A DNA stretch of 64,000 bases from Marasmius tenuissimus (Eukaryota; Basidiomycota; Agaricomycetes; Agaricales; Marasmiaceae): assembly GCA_029532415.1 (NCBI GenBank), contig JAQOTA010000069.1, positions 1,302,001 to 1,366,000 of the forward strand, given 5' to 3'. Each line of letters begins with the position of its first letter. Position 1 is the stretch's first letter. Shown in pieces: positions 12,282 through 23,638 of the stretch. The notes beneath the pieces are model-generated. The model searched no databases, had not been told where the DNA came from, and saw only the letters and a program-made list of their open reading frames with translations. Position numbers and translations under genes: made by a program.

Positions 12282-13557
12282 TCAAGCTTGAGCAGGGTTG
12301 TTTTCCGCAAAATATTCATGACTGTCGGCGTTCGCGATGGCACGAGTAGGGTTGGTTCTGGCAAGGTTCCGGGCGCCACTTTGGCCGTAAACGTAGTCCT
12401 GGGTTCCAGCAATGTCGGTGAAGTGAGAAGATTCATGGATAAGAGTTCCACCCTGTAGGGTAATCAGCTTGTGTTCGTTTTCCGAGTTGATTTTGACAAT
12501 TACTCACTCGGGAGTCGGTTCCCGTGTTAGGAGCGCTCCAAAAGGCCCCGCAGAGGTAGATGGTGCCGAATTGGTTGGGATAAACATAGGCATAGGTGCC
12601 AGAGTCCGTGCAGGTGCAATCATATGTAACACTGCCAGAGAAGGGGTAGCCCTTGATGGCGTTGAAGTGGTTGAGGACTGTGGTGTGGCGACCAGAATCG
12701 TAAGTACCAAACCACGAGACGTAGCGCGTAGTAGAGGAGGTGTGAGAGCTTAGATAGCTATAAGATGATGTTTTATTGACGACTTGCCGAGGGAAATCAA
12801 AGAGATTCGACTTACGACGCGGCAGAAGAGGCATAACTGGCCGCAGCGCTGGCCGCTGAGACCAGTTGGCTTTGCCGAGTGCTGGAGCAGCTTTGGTACG
12901 TAATCCTCTTCGTGTGGCGACGAGCTATGGAGAGGGTTCCAGTAAAAGAGGCGGTGAGAGGTGCCTCCTCATTTGCCTGAAGTTCGACAATCTCGTTCGT
13001 GGCAGGGTCGATATGGAGGAATAGGCCGCTGACGCGGATATCGTAGGTACCCTTACCAGGAACGGTAAAATTGTAAGAGGTCGATACTGTTTGCGATCCG
13101 GGTGAGTGCTGGGCGTCACAGACATCGTGAGGACGTTACTCACAATCATGCTCGAGCTCAAAGGATGCGCCTGGCTCAAGGACAACGAAAGCATCTTCAA
13201 TGTTGTTCTTCACGACATATTCGGGAACAAATTTCGCGCGGGCGCCAGTGAAAGCAGGCGAGGCACCCTCAGCGTTTGAGATCGCAAAACGATCAGTGGG
13301 GAGGAGAGACAATACGGTACGGGGGTCCCTCAAGAGCTTCAGGGTCTCATCGCCGGTGTTAACCAGGGAGGTTATGATCTTGAAGTCCTGAACACCGGCG
13401 AAGTTTTTACTGCCTACTGAAAGTCAGGAACAGTACTGTCTGAAGATAAGCAATGGTCACCTGAAACAGCAAGAGAAAGGCCTGGTGCAGCTACAACAGA
13501 GATAGAGGAGAGGCAAAGGCCGATTAGGGCAGAGCAAATGGTAGAGGAGAACTGCAT
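12282..13557 (-). CDS. Secreted lysine-specific metalloendopeptidase (M35, deuterolysin family)
   Basis: An extracellular zinc protease like the mushroom enzymes that cut before lysine. The ATG at 13557 begins a clear signal peptide (MQFSSTICSALIGLCLSS..). Next comes the propeptide-like beta domain with LKLLRDPRTVLSLLPTDRFAI and FVVLEPGASFELEHDC. A Lys-Arg site then precedes the mature start (ITYQSCSSTRQ, about 12900). The catalytic part contains TRYVSWFGTYDSGRHTTVL and YDCTCTDSGTYAYVYP. After the last intron the zinc site HESSH is followed by GTQDYVYG, whose Asp is the third aspzincin ligand. The C-terminus reads DSHEYFAENNPAQA. Several introns of about 50-60 bases split the gene. All key residues are present, so it should be active. 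Confidence 0.93.
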
Positions 13558-13620
13558 GTCAACTATCGGTGGAAACAAGCGAAGGAGTAGAGACTACAGA
13601 CCAGCCTTTGGGAAACGTTC

Positions 13621-13628
13621 CTTTTATA
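13621..13628 (-). promoter_or_regulatory. TATA box of the M35 peptidase gene
   Basis: On the minus strand the bases read TATAAAAG, about 65 bases upstream of the peptidase ATG at 13557. Position and match suit a strong regulated promoter, as expected for a secreted protease. Confidence 0.6.
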
Positions 13629-13639
13629 ATGCGAGTTCG

Positions 13640-15025
13640 AGATAGAAAGCCGTAGCACATCTTGATTCGTCTACTGAAATCGTACTAGAAGGGTGCCTGG
13701 TGCGCGACTCCGTCCGGTGGTGGCGAGATACTCATGTGCATCATCCTCGACATTCACTAAGATCTGTCATGTCGCCGAATATTTGTGGAGAGCTCAATGT
13801 GTGCTCGAGCCTTCCATTCAATACCTGCGGGTTTGGCCGTTCGGCGATGCGTAGAATGTTTGGAATAGCACTGGCAGTGCTATTCGTGAATGCTGCCGCT
13901 CACGACTGCAGAAGCCTTCTTTAGTATGAAAAATGGAACAACTCTCTCTTGGTACAACACCCGGACTTGGAACGCTTGATGTTTGTATTCTTTCTGTGTA
14001 TCAAAGCTATTCGCCGACGGCTGTAGGAACTTTATCATCAGGTGGGAGAATTAGCTTGAGAGCACGTACACGCCACACTCACGCCACTCATTCGTTTCTT
14101 CCTTCATAAAGTGATACACAGATTGTAACGCATGCAAAGGATGCACTTGCATTGCCAGTACCATCCCAGGTTAAAGGCCTCGTTCGAGGTTGCATGTATT
14201 TCCATGAGGAACACACCCTGTGGCTGGACTAACGAGCTGAATCAGTGTTAATACGTTCTTCAGCCGAGCACAAAGTTCCGTGGCAAGTTCATTTTTTATC
14301 GTTACCGGAGCGCTGTATGTGGCGTTAAGCAAGTTGAGTCCAGTATCCGTATGATAAACGAGATGACGTGCGACCTATGTCCTATCGATACTCCCAAGCC
14401 AGCGCTACATCGAGCTTGAACCGGCCAATGGTGCGAGGCAGAGAAACAGAACAAATCGACAGCGGGACTTCGAGGAGAGAAAGAATGGCTAATGCTGATA
14501 TAGGCGAGATTGCGAGAGATTGTAGAAGATTGCGGTTTGGAGGTGCTTTGAGGAGTATTCATGAAAGGTGTTTGGTCGCCATAAACGCTAGCTGGATACC
14601 TGAATATATGAGTTCACTGTGATAGCCTTGCTGAGGGATTGTCATCCTGAGACGCTCGACTCGAGATGGCTGTGAGAAAGAGAGAAGGTGCACAGTGCAT
14701 TGGGACCTATTGGGACGCGGCCGGCAGATGAGACGGAGTGATCGGGCCGGGCATCGAAAGGTTATCACATGCAAAATCGTCACTTGTTGACTTAACCCAC
14801 CATTCCCCCACCAATCCATATCGACGACCACGACGACCACGACGACGAAATAACCTTGGACAACGGGATCCACAACCGTGAGAGGCTCTGTTTTCGTCAT
14901 TGGCGATACAATCTACAGTGACGAGCATCTCTACGGTGACCTGACAAGTCGGCCCAGCTACTCAATTCTCCGTCATAGAGAACATTCGAAGGCGGTATTC
15001 GGTTCCTCTCAAGGAAGCTTTTACG
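13640..15025. other. Divergent intergenic region
   Basis: About 1.4 kb between the minus-strand peptidase and the plus-strand ABC transporter, so it should hold both promoters. Short open frames exist (for example minus 14302-14562), but none shows motifs or splice support. Confidence 0.5.
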
Positions 15026-18000
15026 ATGGCAATCTTCTCAAAATTCCTCCGCCTCACCTCTCCTACCCATGGACGACTCCGACAACCTCAGTCATTACAG
15101 GCAACAATCTCGCTCATCGCCTTCGTTGTCGTTCTGTTACTTCGAACAAGGGTGGTCGGCCTGCCGCTTGAAGCCTTAGAAGGGACCAGGAACATATTAA
15201 AGTCTCTAGTCACTATCTTCACCAACTCTAGTTCTCCGAATGGCTACAACTTTATGAAGAAACAGCTATCACCAGTTGAACTTTCGATGGTACTTCAGCA
15301 GCTCTACGTGGTTTCGGATGATGAGGAGAGTGGAAAAGAGAAAGTTGACGGAAAGGGGAAATCTCGGGATACAGAACCTCGAAAGACACTTTTAGTGCCC
15401 TACCAGAACCGGTTACACCACGTTCCAATACGGCGGACATCCCAGGAGCTTATCGACAGGATGGAGAAGCACTTTGCGAGTATTCCAGAGAGCTCTACAT
15501 ACTCATCTTCAGCGGCAAGTACAGACCCGAATACTGCGAAAGTGAAAAAGTCCAAAGCACTCTTCGACCCAGCCTTCACCCATACTCTTTACACTCTCCT
15601 ACGAATCGCTTTTCCATCGACCCTCAAACGACCTATAACAACGGAGCATCTCCTTCTATTAACACACACGGGCTTCCTCATTCTACGGACATACCTTTCT
15701 GTGTTAGTCGCGAGATTAGATGGGAGAATTGTGAGGGACCTGGTCAGCGCGAATGGTTGGGGATTCATGCAGGGCTTGGGACTATGGTTTGCGTTAGCCG
15801 TGCCATCCACAATAACGAACGTGATGATCAAACACCTCCAATCGGTACTGGGAGTACGGATCAGAGGGCGGGTTGGCGGGTTCTTACAGGACCTCTACCT
15901 GGCGCGTGGTGGCTCCGGCTCATCAAATTCAAACTCCAAAGGAATGCGCTTCTATACTGTTCAAGGTCGATTGGAAGGGGTAGATCAGTATCTCACGGCA
16001 GATGTCGAGGCGTGGGCGGAAGGCGTCAGTGGATTGTACGGAAACCTGATGAAACCGACGTTGGACATGGTGCTCTTCACTTCGCAGCTTGCGAAGTCTC
16101 TGGGAGCGAGAGGAACCGTTCTGTTGTTCGGGACATATTGGTGTACCGTGAGTTCTGTGCTTTCGTGAGTCGTCAACCTTTCGCTCACCCATATTAGATC
16201 CGTATCCTCCGCGCCGTCACGCCCGCCTTTGGGAAGTTAGCCTCTGTTGAGGCGCGGCTCGAGGGAGAGTATAGAGCTGGAATGGGTAGGCTTGGTAGGG
16301 AAAGCGAAGAGGTTGCGTGAGTTATCTTCAATGTCCTTTCCATACAACCGCTCATCTCATCGTCCAGATTCTACGACGGTGGTGCGCGCGAGAAAGACAT
16401 CCTCACCAAAGCGTATTTGCGGTTGATCAAACACGTGAACAACATATACAAGGCAAGCCTGTACACTCGTTGTGCAATCTCTCGCATTGACGCTAATGCT
16501 GAGCTACAGATCCGAATCGCATACGAATGGACAGAAGACTACGTTATCAAGTACCTCTGGTCAGCGGCTGGGTATGGTCTTATCGCTGTTCCTCTTCTAT
16601 TCACGAGAGCTACAGGACCATCAAGTGAGCTCAAACCAGTCCTGAGTCTCTTCCCTTTCCACTAACTTCGTCGTAGTCGGGCCGAAGCCGAAAATTCAGG
16701 CAGCCATTGCCTCTCGTACAGAGTCCTACATCTCGAATCGTCGCCTCTTGCTTTCGCTTGCAGACGCTGGAGGGAGGCTAATGTACGCCTACAAGGACAT
16801 ACTCGAGCTTGCAGGCGTCACAGAACGATTAGGTATTTTCGGAAAGGAGCTATACCTATCTGGGCAAGCACCGGAAAGACCCCAACTAGAGGGTGAAGAC
16901 GACGAGAACTGCATCATCCTTCAGAATGTGGACATTGGGATCCCTGGCAGCGACACCGTACTTGTGAAGGACCTGTCGTTGAGGTTGAGGCCCGGAGACC
17001 ATCTGATGATTACGGGAAGCAACGGTGTTGGGAAGACAGCTATTGCACGTGTTCTCGGTGGACTTTGGGATCCTCTCGGCGCCCAGATCGAGGGAGACAA
17101 AGCTGCCGACGTACCCGAGGCTAAAATCGTACGCGGAGTGGTCAAGGTTCCAGGTAGCGACCGGATGGTCTTCGTTCCACAGAGAGCGTACCATCCGCAA
17201 GGGACCTTGTTGGATCAGATCATATACCCGGATACCTATGTAGAATTTACGGAACGAGCGATACCTTTGGAGCCTCACCCTCCGAGCACGGTGTCGCCCG
17301 TTGCCCCGATGCTTTCGCCCTCGAACTTGATCTTGACCGAATCCCCCACAAGTATTACCTCGCCTTCGACTTCAATACGCGATATCCTCGAATCCGTGTA
17401 TCTGGGATACCTCCCCGAACGCGAAGGTGGATGGACGAGTGCGAGGAAGGAATGGAGGGATGTCTTGAGTGGTGGCGAGAAGCAGCGGGTTGGAGTTGGA
17501 CGGATGGTCTACTCGCTGTTGAAGAATGGCGATAAGGAAGGACAGAAACATCGAGGATGGGCTGTCCTCGACGAGTGTACGTCTGCAGTATCGAGCGATG
17601 TTGAGGGCAGGATGTATGAGTACGCCAAGTCATTAGGGATCACTTTGATCACGGTTTCGTTGAGGTGAGTGGACCCGGGTTTTTCATGAACGTCTACTCG
17701 AAACTCGGATTGCTGATCGTTGCTTATATACAGACCCTCGCTCATGAAGCATCACAAACTTTTGCTTACTCTGAATGGTCCTGGCGGTGCGGAGGACGAG
17801 AGCGAAGGTGCGTATTGACAGGCTGCGGTGTTTCCTTGGTAGACTGACCTGACTTAAACAGGCTATACTACGCCCGACGGTCAGGAAGGCGCAGACAGCG
17901 TACCGGGTCCTGGAGGCTGGACCCTCGCTCGCCTTGACTCGTCTACGTACCAACACACCCAGAAGAGAGAGGAGGAAGAGCTCGAGGAGCGTCTAAGGGA

Positions 18001-18064
18001 GGTCGAAGGATGGGAAAAGCGGGTGAAAGAACTGGATGCTTTACTGAGAGCGGTGGAAGAGTAA
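15026..18064 (+). CDS. Peroxisomal half-size ABC transporter, ABCD (ALD/Pxa) family
   Basis: Members move very-long-chain acyl-CoA into peroxisomes for beta-oxidation, working as dimers. Exon 1 (15026-16147, 374 codons) carries the N-terminal targeting region and membrane helices. Later exons carry the EAA-like motif SEEVRFYDGG (about 16308-16385), and the nucleotide-binding domain spans 16.9-17.7 kb. Walker A reads GSNGVGKTA (about 17020), the Q-loop FVPQRAYHPQGTL (about 17175), the signature [13 protein letters not shown] (about 17468) and Walker B WAVLDECTSA (about 17560). The H-loop is unusual: family members have SHRPSL, but this reads SLRPSL across an intron (about 17655-17735), so the switch His is Leu. 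A Glu-rich coiled C-terminus ends at TAA 18062-18064. Length is roughly 800 residues, somewhat longer than usual because of insertions. A damaged copy of its 3' third lies at 22243-23110. Confidence 0.93.
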
Positions 18065-18626
18065 GACGTCTTTCCTCCATAAAAATGAACGGATATGTAC
18101 GTGTATTAAATATTGCTGTACCTGATACTAATTATAGTACTCTCGGAACCACGATTCAACTGTTTTGAGACTGATGAGAATTCCTGGGGCCACTTAAGAT
18201 CCATGTTCTCATGGTCACCCACGGTGCAGGGGCGATGTAAAGGGAACGACTGTCTTCCCGGTATCGTTGAGGAAGAGCGAGCGAGACTAGGGGCGATGTA
18301 GCTGCCAAACCTGTGGCTCGCCGCACTGTGCGCAGTCTCGAAAATCCAGGACCGACGTATGTAAGTACGAATACCTATTCCGGATCTAGCCGGCCAAATC
18401 GTTCTGATGTGAGATCTGTGATGTACAGGACGAGAAGGTAGGAAGGTACTAAGTAGCGCGACTTCTGAATCCTGCTCAAGCCCCATCATGATGCGACTCT
18501 GAAGGCCCGCCTACACCGCCATACTGTTCATCAACCATCCAATGCGTTGTCATACCTTCTCGAAACTAACTATGTACATATACAGTTTCTGTGCGTGTGA
18601 TTCAACACGCAGCTTTACCCACTCCG

Positions 18627-20808
18627 ATGTTGTCCTCACGAGAGGAATCCCCGAGCTCGTTACTCCAGAACTACAGAATATCCCTCGTTCTCCTCCCCGC
18701 TCTTGAGATCTTGGTGAGGCACCGTCCCGGCTCAACCTCTGAGCATGCGAGTTTCTTATTGACCTCATCTTTTCTGGACATTTAGATTCCTGTTTTCCTT
18801 TATGGTGATTTTTTGCTACAAGACGAGGAGTCGTTATATTACTGACTTCGACCTGTACAGGTGTATACGCCGTGCTATATGGAATCTGTATGATGCTACT
18901 GAGAAGAAAGAGAACGCGATATCATCTTCGTTATATGATTGCGATGTCAATCCTCTTCACTCTCGCAACAGTGGGGATTATCCTCACAACCGTCAACGTT
19001 ATCGAATATGGGAACAGGAACCTTGAAAATGTCGTGGTACTCGAGGAAGTCGATTTCCTCACAGGGTCGTTCACGGTAACAATGTATGTATTTCCTACGA
19101 GTTTGAAACCCCATCGACACCTTCTGTGAGCGCACCTAACCATAAATGTCCTTTCCAGGCGAGTGTTTTTCTGCACCTATGTGCTATCAAAGTAAGAAGC
19201 ATTCAAAACGATGCAATCCAACAGTTCCGGTGATCTGACCAGTTGTCCAACCAACTAGTTTTGTGGCGCATATTATTTTGGTATCTTACGTTCCCCACCG
19301 TCCCCAAGGCCAGTGGCTCGACTCACTATGCGTATAGATATCACGTTGCTTCCTCGTCTGGGGTCAACGTTGGCGAATAATAGTCATCCCAGCAATCTTG
19401 AGCGTTGCTTGCAATGGTATAAAATCCCCTTCTGACATCTACAATACCGTCCAAATTGACCCGATGCATATGCCATAGCTGCTGGCCTGGTCACCGCTGC
19501 CACTGTCGAACACTTCCGACCAACGGGGAGCTACTCTATGTTCTCGCTGAGAGCAACAGGAGGCACTCCGTTACTCATAACATTCATTGCAGTCGATCTT
19601 TTCATTAATGTCCTTTTGACTTTGATGCTTGGTGGGTTCCGACCTCGTTGAAAATTGATTTCATTGCTCATATGACCTTACTATCTGTACAGCTGGGAGG
19701 ATCTTTGTCATAACACGGACCACCAGGGAAATACTCGGCAGCAACGTTCGGACGATGTACCACTCCCTCGTCGTCATCATGTCAGCTCTGTCCTGCTCTT
19801 ACCACTCTCGAAATATTAGTGACGGTCAGAGTTGACTTGACCGCGCGGTCAAGTGGTCGATCAAAATTTCGAGCAAAAACTCGGTCAAGTCTTGATCGAC
19901 TTTTGATCGCGTCTTTTTTTGCTCGACTCTGGAGCCGAGCAAACGCTCTTGACCGCGATCAAACTGAGGCGATCAAGTTGAACACAGGCCTTTTTACTTT
20001 TAATTATTTATTTTCGCAGCCTACAACTGGCATAACATTACCCAAATAGTGTTTTGAGCCTTTCATCAAGTCTATCCCCCCAACTCTAGGTACTCTGATC
20101 TATCTGCAGTGTACAAAAAATACACTAAAAATAAGGAATGGAAGTCATACTACAACGAACAACTCAAAACACACACAAGAGACAGCTACACCTGCATCTG
20201 AGCTCACAGTGTACAGTGCTACCATGGTTCTTGGCGTGGTTCATTGTACAAAAAAATCGATTTTGCGAGAAGAGTTTGAGGAATACAGAGGGAGCTAATC
20301 AGAGGGCGGTCAGAGTTGAACGCGATCAAAACAAGATCAAATGAGTTTGAACGAAAACTTGATCTCGTCTTGACCGCGAGTTGACCACGCGGTCAACTCA
20401 ACTCTGACCGTCACTATTAATTGTCTCACGCCTTTCTCTTTATTCCGACGTAGCATCGAATCCGGGATGTTGTACCCCATCACCTTGATACTACTACCTG
20501 CTCTTGCGAGTACTGCAGGAATGAATATCGTAGCCTTCTCCCTGGTGCAAATCGTGGTAAGCAGTCAGCCTCGCAAAGGGGGTCGTGATTTTCACCTTAC
20601 CGTAACAAACCGATAGGGAATCACCCCGACACTTGTAATAGTTCGCGTGGGTCTTGGTAACCACGTCGAGGACGTACAGAGCTGTCTCGAAACGATGCGG
20701 GCCGCATCAAATTCGAACGAGACAACACTCGAGTCTGCAGCTCTGCGGGAAGACTGCATTCCTCCTCAATACCAGGTCTTCAGCGCCGCGACAAACAGAG
20801 AACCATAA
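18627..20808 (+). CDS. Fungal 7TM membrane protein, copy 1 (intact)
   Basis: An orphan multi-pass protein of about 330 residues from a family expanded in mushroom-forming fungi; ligand unknown. Ten exons were joined by eye without a stop. The start is MLSSREESPSSLLQNY (18627); later pieces include VYAVLYGICMMLLRRKRTRY, RVFFCTYVLS, and ISRCFLVWGQRWRIIVIP, with an RCxxxWG motif typical of the family. Further on come LFINVLLTLMLAGR and GMLYPITLILLPALAS. The stop is TAA at 20806-20808. About seven hydrophobic helices are visible, with a short acidic C-terminal tail. The intron between LVVI and IESGM is about 670 bases because it holds the MITE at 19819-20414. The paralogue at 23639 has the same exon layout with a normal short intron there. 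Confidence 0.82.
19819..20414. mobile_element. MITE with terminal inverted repeats, inside an intron
   Basis: The left end GTGACGGTCAGAGTTGA and the right end TCAACTCTGACCGTCAC are inverted copies, and similarity runs about 37 bases inward with a few mismatches. The flanks are TATTA on both sides (19814-19818 and 20415-20419), so the target duplication is TATTA, or only TA if the rest is chance. Inside there are many gatcaa/ttgacc units, and a direct copy of the TIR core at 20308-20319. No coding frame was recognised. Superfamily is undetermined; Tc1/mariner-like if the duplication is TA. Confidence 0.85.
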
Positions 20809-21019
20809 AAGGGATTTTATTTACTTTTTTGGCATTCTTGACGATAGTGACCCATCGAATGGAGGGACAAGGGGATGTCACTGGGTGTAGCAAGAGAAGT
20901 CTGCATTGTGACTAGGCGCAGCACTGTCCTATAGCAAATCGAGACAACATGCTGTACAGAAGAGGGATGAGTACGGAGCACGCTATGGGCAGACATTTGG
21001 CTCACCTCAATCCTGGACG

Positions 21020-21228
21020 CTAGTCACTCGCCAATTGATCTATGTTTTCAAACGATATGTTATCGCAAGTCCAATGACCCAAGGTAGTGCAAGGGGTCGT
21101 TGAGTTCACCTTGTCCTCATCCTCTGCCATGATGACGAGAGCGAACGACCGTAAACGCACGACCGCGATGCCAGCTAAGTTGTGGCTATCCGAAGTCCTG
21201 AATGCGATCATGTCGACGTGAGCTTCTA
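21020..21228 (-). pseudogene. F-box gene 3' fragment
   Basis: The reading frame ends ..VVRLRSFALVIMAEDED.. and ..ENIDQLASD, clearly related to the C-terminus of the intact F-box protein at 27371-28963. Only the last 65 or so codons are present, and no F-box domain exists upstream. The sequence between 20880 and 21010 also matches the 3' flank of the other copies (cactgggt..tagcaa). It is the truncated end of the left duplication unit. Confidence 0.75.
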
Positions 21229-22242
21229 TGTTATTCGTGCGGAGGTACCAAGAGAAAATTATCAAATATGTAGATGGTCCAGAAATGCGGGACAGTAAAA
21301 GCACTCGTGTAAACGAAAGCTCGAAATTCGAGATATAGTACTAGGTAGCTATAGACAGAATTATGTGAAATGAACGTGAAGTCTAACCTTAGAATGGCGG
21401 GAACTTCCGACGTATGAACATGCGAGTTCAACGTTCAACGTTCAACGCTCCACTTCAGCTAAAGAAAAGCAAGTTGTTGGGGTTCAATGCCAAATCTAGA
21501 TAGGCACCAAATGCTCGCCAGTATTGACAATTCTCAGTCCGGCTCCCGCTGCACAGTGCAATGCCATTTGAGAACAACTGGATCAAGGTAAATTGGGAGA
21601 TTGGCGAGTGTGCTGAAAATTTGACTTCATTTTTGACGTAAATGTCGGAATGAGGCTGAGAATGAAGGAGCCTGTGAAGTCCTGTATAGACTACGAGAGC
21701 TGGGTGTGCAAAGCTTGAACAGAAGTCAATGAGGAGAGAAACAAAGGGAAAGAAGGCTGGGGTCGATGAGGGATGAGGGCGTGGCCTGTTACCTGGTTCA
21801 GATCGGCAAAGTCCGAACAAGACGACGTGTTGTGTCATGTGAGCGGAAGCCCCTTTTTGACGCGTTTCAAACCAAACCACCATCATCTCCGGCTTCAAGC
21901 TCGCAACCAGAATCTCTTCAGCCTGTGCGTACTCGAAGTACGTGCCAAAATTCTACTCAAATAGGTATCTTGAACATATCCTGTCTTCCGTTCGGCTTGC
22001 CTTATCGACTTTTTGTAACAAACGAGCTTGGAACCGTCCACGCAGCCCTCTAAACCTCTCCATTCTAGTTTAGAGAAGCCAGCCCTCGAAAGCATAGAAT
22101 CGTATCTACGGTACCCTGTCGCAGGATATTAGTATGTTTGAAAATGGGACCTCACTTGATGGTGTATGGGAAATCGTTCGAGAGCAGTTCGTTGCACGGT
22201 TGAATAAGATTTATTGTCAGTAAGCTCGTTCTCGTTCCAAGT
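21229..22242. other. Junction region between duplication units
   Basis: About 1 kb that matches neither duplication unit. A heptamer-like string gttcaac is repeated near 21425-21446. A 147-codon open frame on the minus strand (21455-21898) has no motif and no paralogue. No gene was identified. Confidence 0.45.
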
Positions 22243-23110
22243 TTGTATGGGACCTTGTTGGATCAGATCATATATTCAGGTACCTATGTGAGGCGAGCGA
22301 TACCTCTGGGGCCTCGGGCCTCGGGCCTCGCCTTTCGAGCACGGTGCCGCCGGCTGCATCGATGCTTTCGCCCTCAAACCCCATCTTGGCCGAATCCCCC
22401 GTAAGCATCACCTCACCTTCAACCCTAATACGCGATATCCTCGAATCCGTGTATCTGGGATACCTCTCCGGACGTGAAGGTTGATGGACGAGTGCGAGGA
22501 AGGAATGGAGGGATGTCTTGAGTGGTGGCGAGAAACAGCGGGTTGGCGTTGGAAGGATGGTCTACTCGCTGTTGAAGAATGGGGATAAGGAAGGACAAAA
22601 ACATCGGAGATGGTTTGTCCTCGACAAGTGTACGTCTGCGGTATCGATTGATATTGAAGGATGTATGAGTACGCCAAGTCGTTGGGGATCACTTTGATCA
22701 CGGTTTTTTTTGAGTGTACTTGGTTTTCTCATGGACGTCCATTTGAAACTCGGATGGCTGATCTCTATCTTTATGTAGACCCTCGCTCATGAAGCATCAC
22801 AAACTTCTGCTACATGGTGCGGAGGACGAGAACGAGGGTGTGTATAAATACATTCCGGGTGATTTTTGGTGAACTAACCTCATCTAAACCAGGCTATACT
22901 CCTGTACCGGGTCCTGGAGGCTGGAACCTCACTCGCCCCAACTCGTCCACGCACCAAGATACCCAGAAGAGAGAGGAGGGGGAGCTCGAGGAGCATCTGA
23001 GGGAGGTGGAGTGATGGAGAAAGCGGGTGAAAGCACCGGATGCTTTACTGAGAGCGGTAGAAGATCGAGAAGCTTTTCCGCCCTTGTGGTCTGATGAACG
23101 GATATGTACG
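22243..23110 (+). pseudogene. Truncated copy of the ABC transporter 3' end
   Basis: Matches 17199-18090 through the end of the nucleotide-binding domain. It begins in the middle of that domain, so Walker A is absent. The signature region is still visible at the DNA level (gagtggtggcgagaaacagcg), but frames are broken by small indels, a TGA near 22482, and a run of T where the H-loop should be (about 22703). It cannot make a transporter. It marks the left border of the second duplication unit. Confidence 0.85.
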
Positions 23111-23638
23111 TGTGTCAATATACCTGTACTTGGTCCTAATTGTGATGGTATTCGGAAGTTCGATCTTGACGGTTTGAAGTTGACGATTCTGGTTTTTGAT
23201 GAACGTCATGTGCTTGCTTGATCTGGTGTCGCTCGAGCCCCATGTCCGACTTTTTTCTCATGGTGTGCGTAGAGACGATGTGGGTTTCAAACGTTAAGCG
23301 TTAGCGTTAGCGTAAACCTGTGGTTCGCCGCAGCGTGGACGCTCCCCGAAAAGTCAGAATCGACCACATGAACAACAGCTCTCGATTCCGTTGGGGATCG
23401 CTCACCGGTGATCTGATATCTGCCAACCGTGCACAGCAAGAACCAGGACGAGGATTCTCTTCCCAATATCCGGGGTAATAGCACAACCTCCCGCTCAAGC
23501 CCCGGTATGCGAAAGCTTGCCTACACTGCCATATCAATGTGTTGCACCTACTACATCCGTTCGAAACATTGAGATTGATATGCACATAAACAGACACTGT
23601 GCTTTCCATGACTCACCGCAGCTTTCCCCGCTACATCG

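Larger units (their letters stand above)
17199..21228. repeat. Tandem segmental duplication, left unit
   Basis: From 17199 (tgggaccttgttggatcag) the sequence matches a second block starting at 22243, in the same order and orientation: ABC 3' end, 7TM gene, F-box 3' end. The left unit is longer because of a 596-bp MITE in the 7TM gene. Homology fades inside the F-box gene near 21228. Confidence 0.85.

Noticed and set aside
15757..16197. 146-codon plus-strand frame inside the ABC transporter
   Set aside because: Out-of-frame shadow of the transporter's first exon.
21455..21898. 147-codon minus-strand ORF between duplication units
   Set aside because: No motif, no counterpart in the other unit, mixed composition typical of chance frames.
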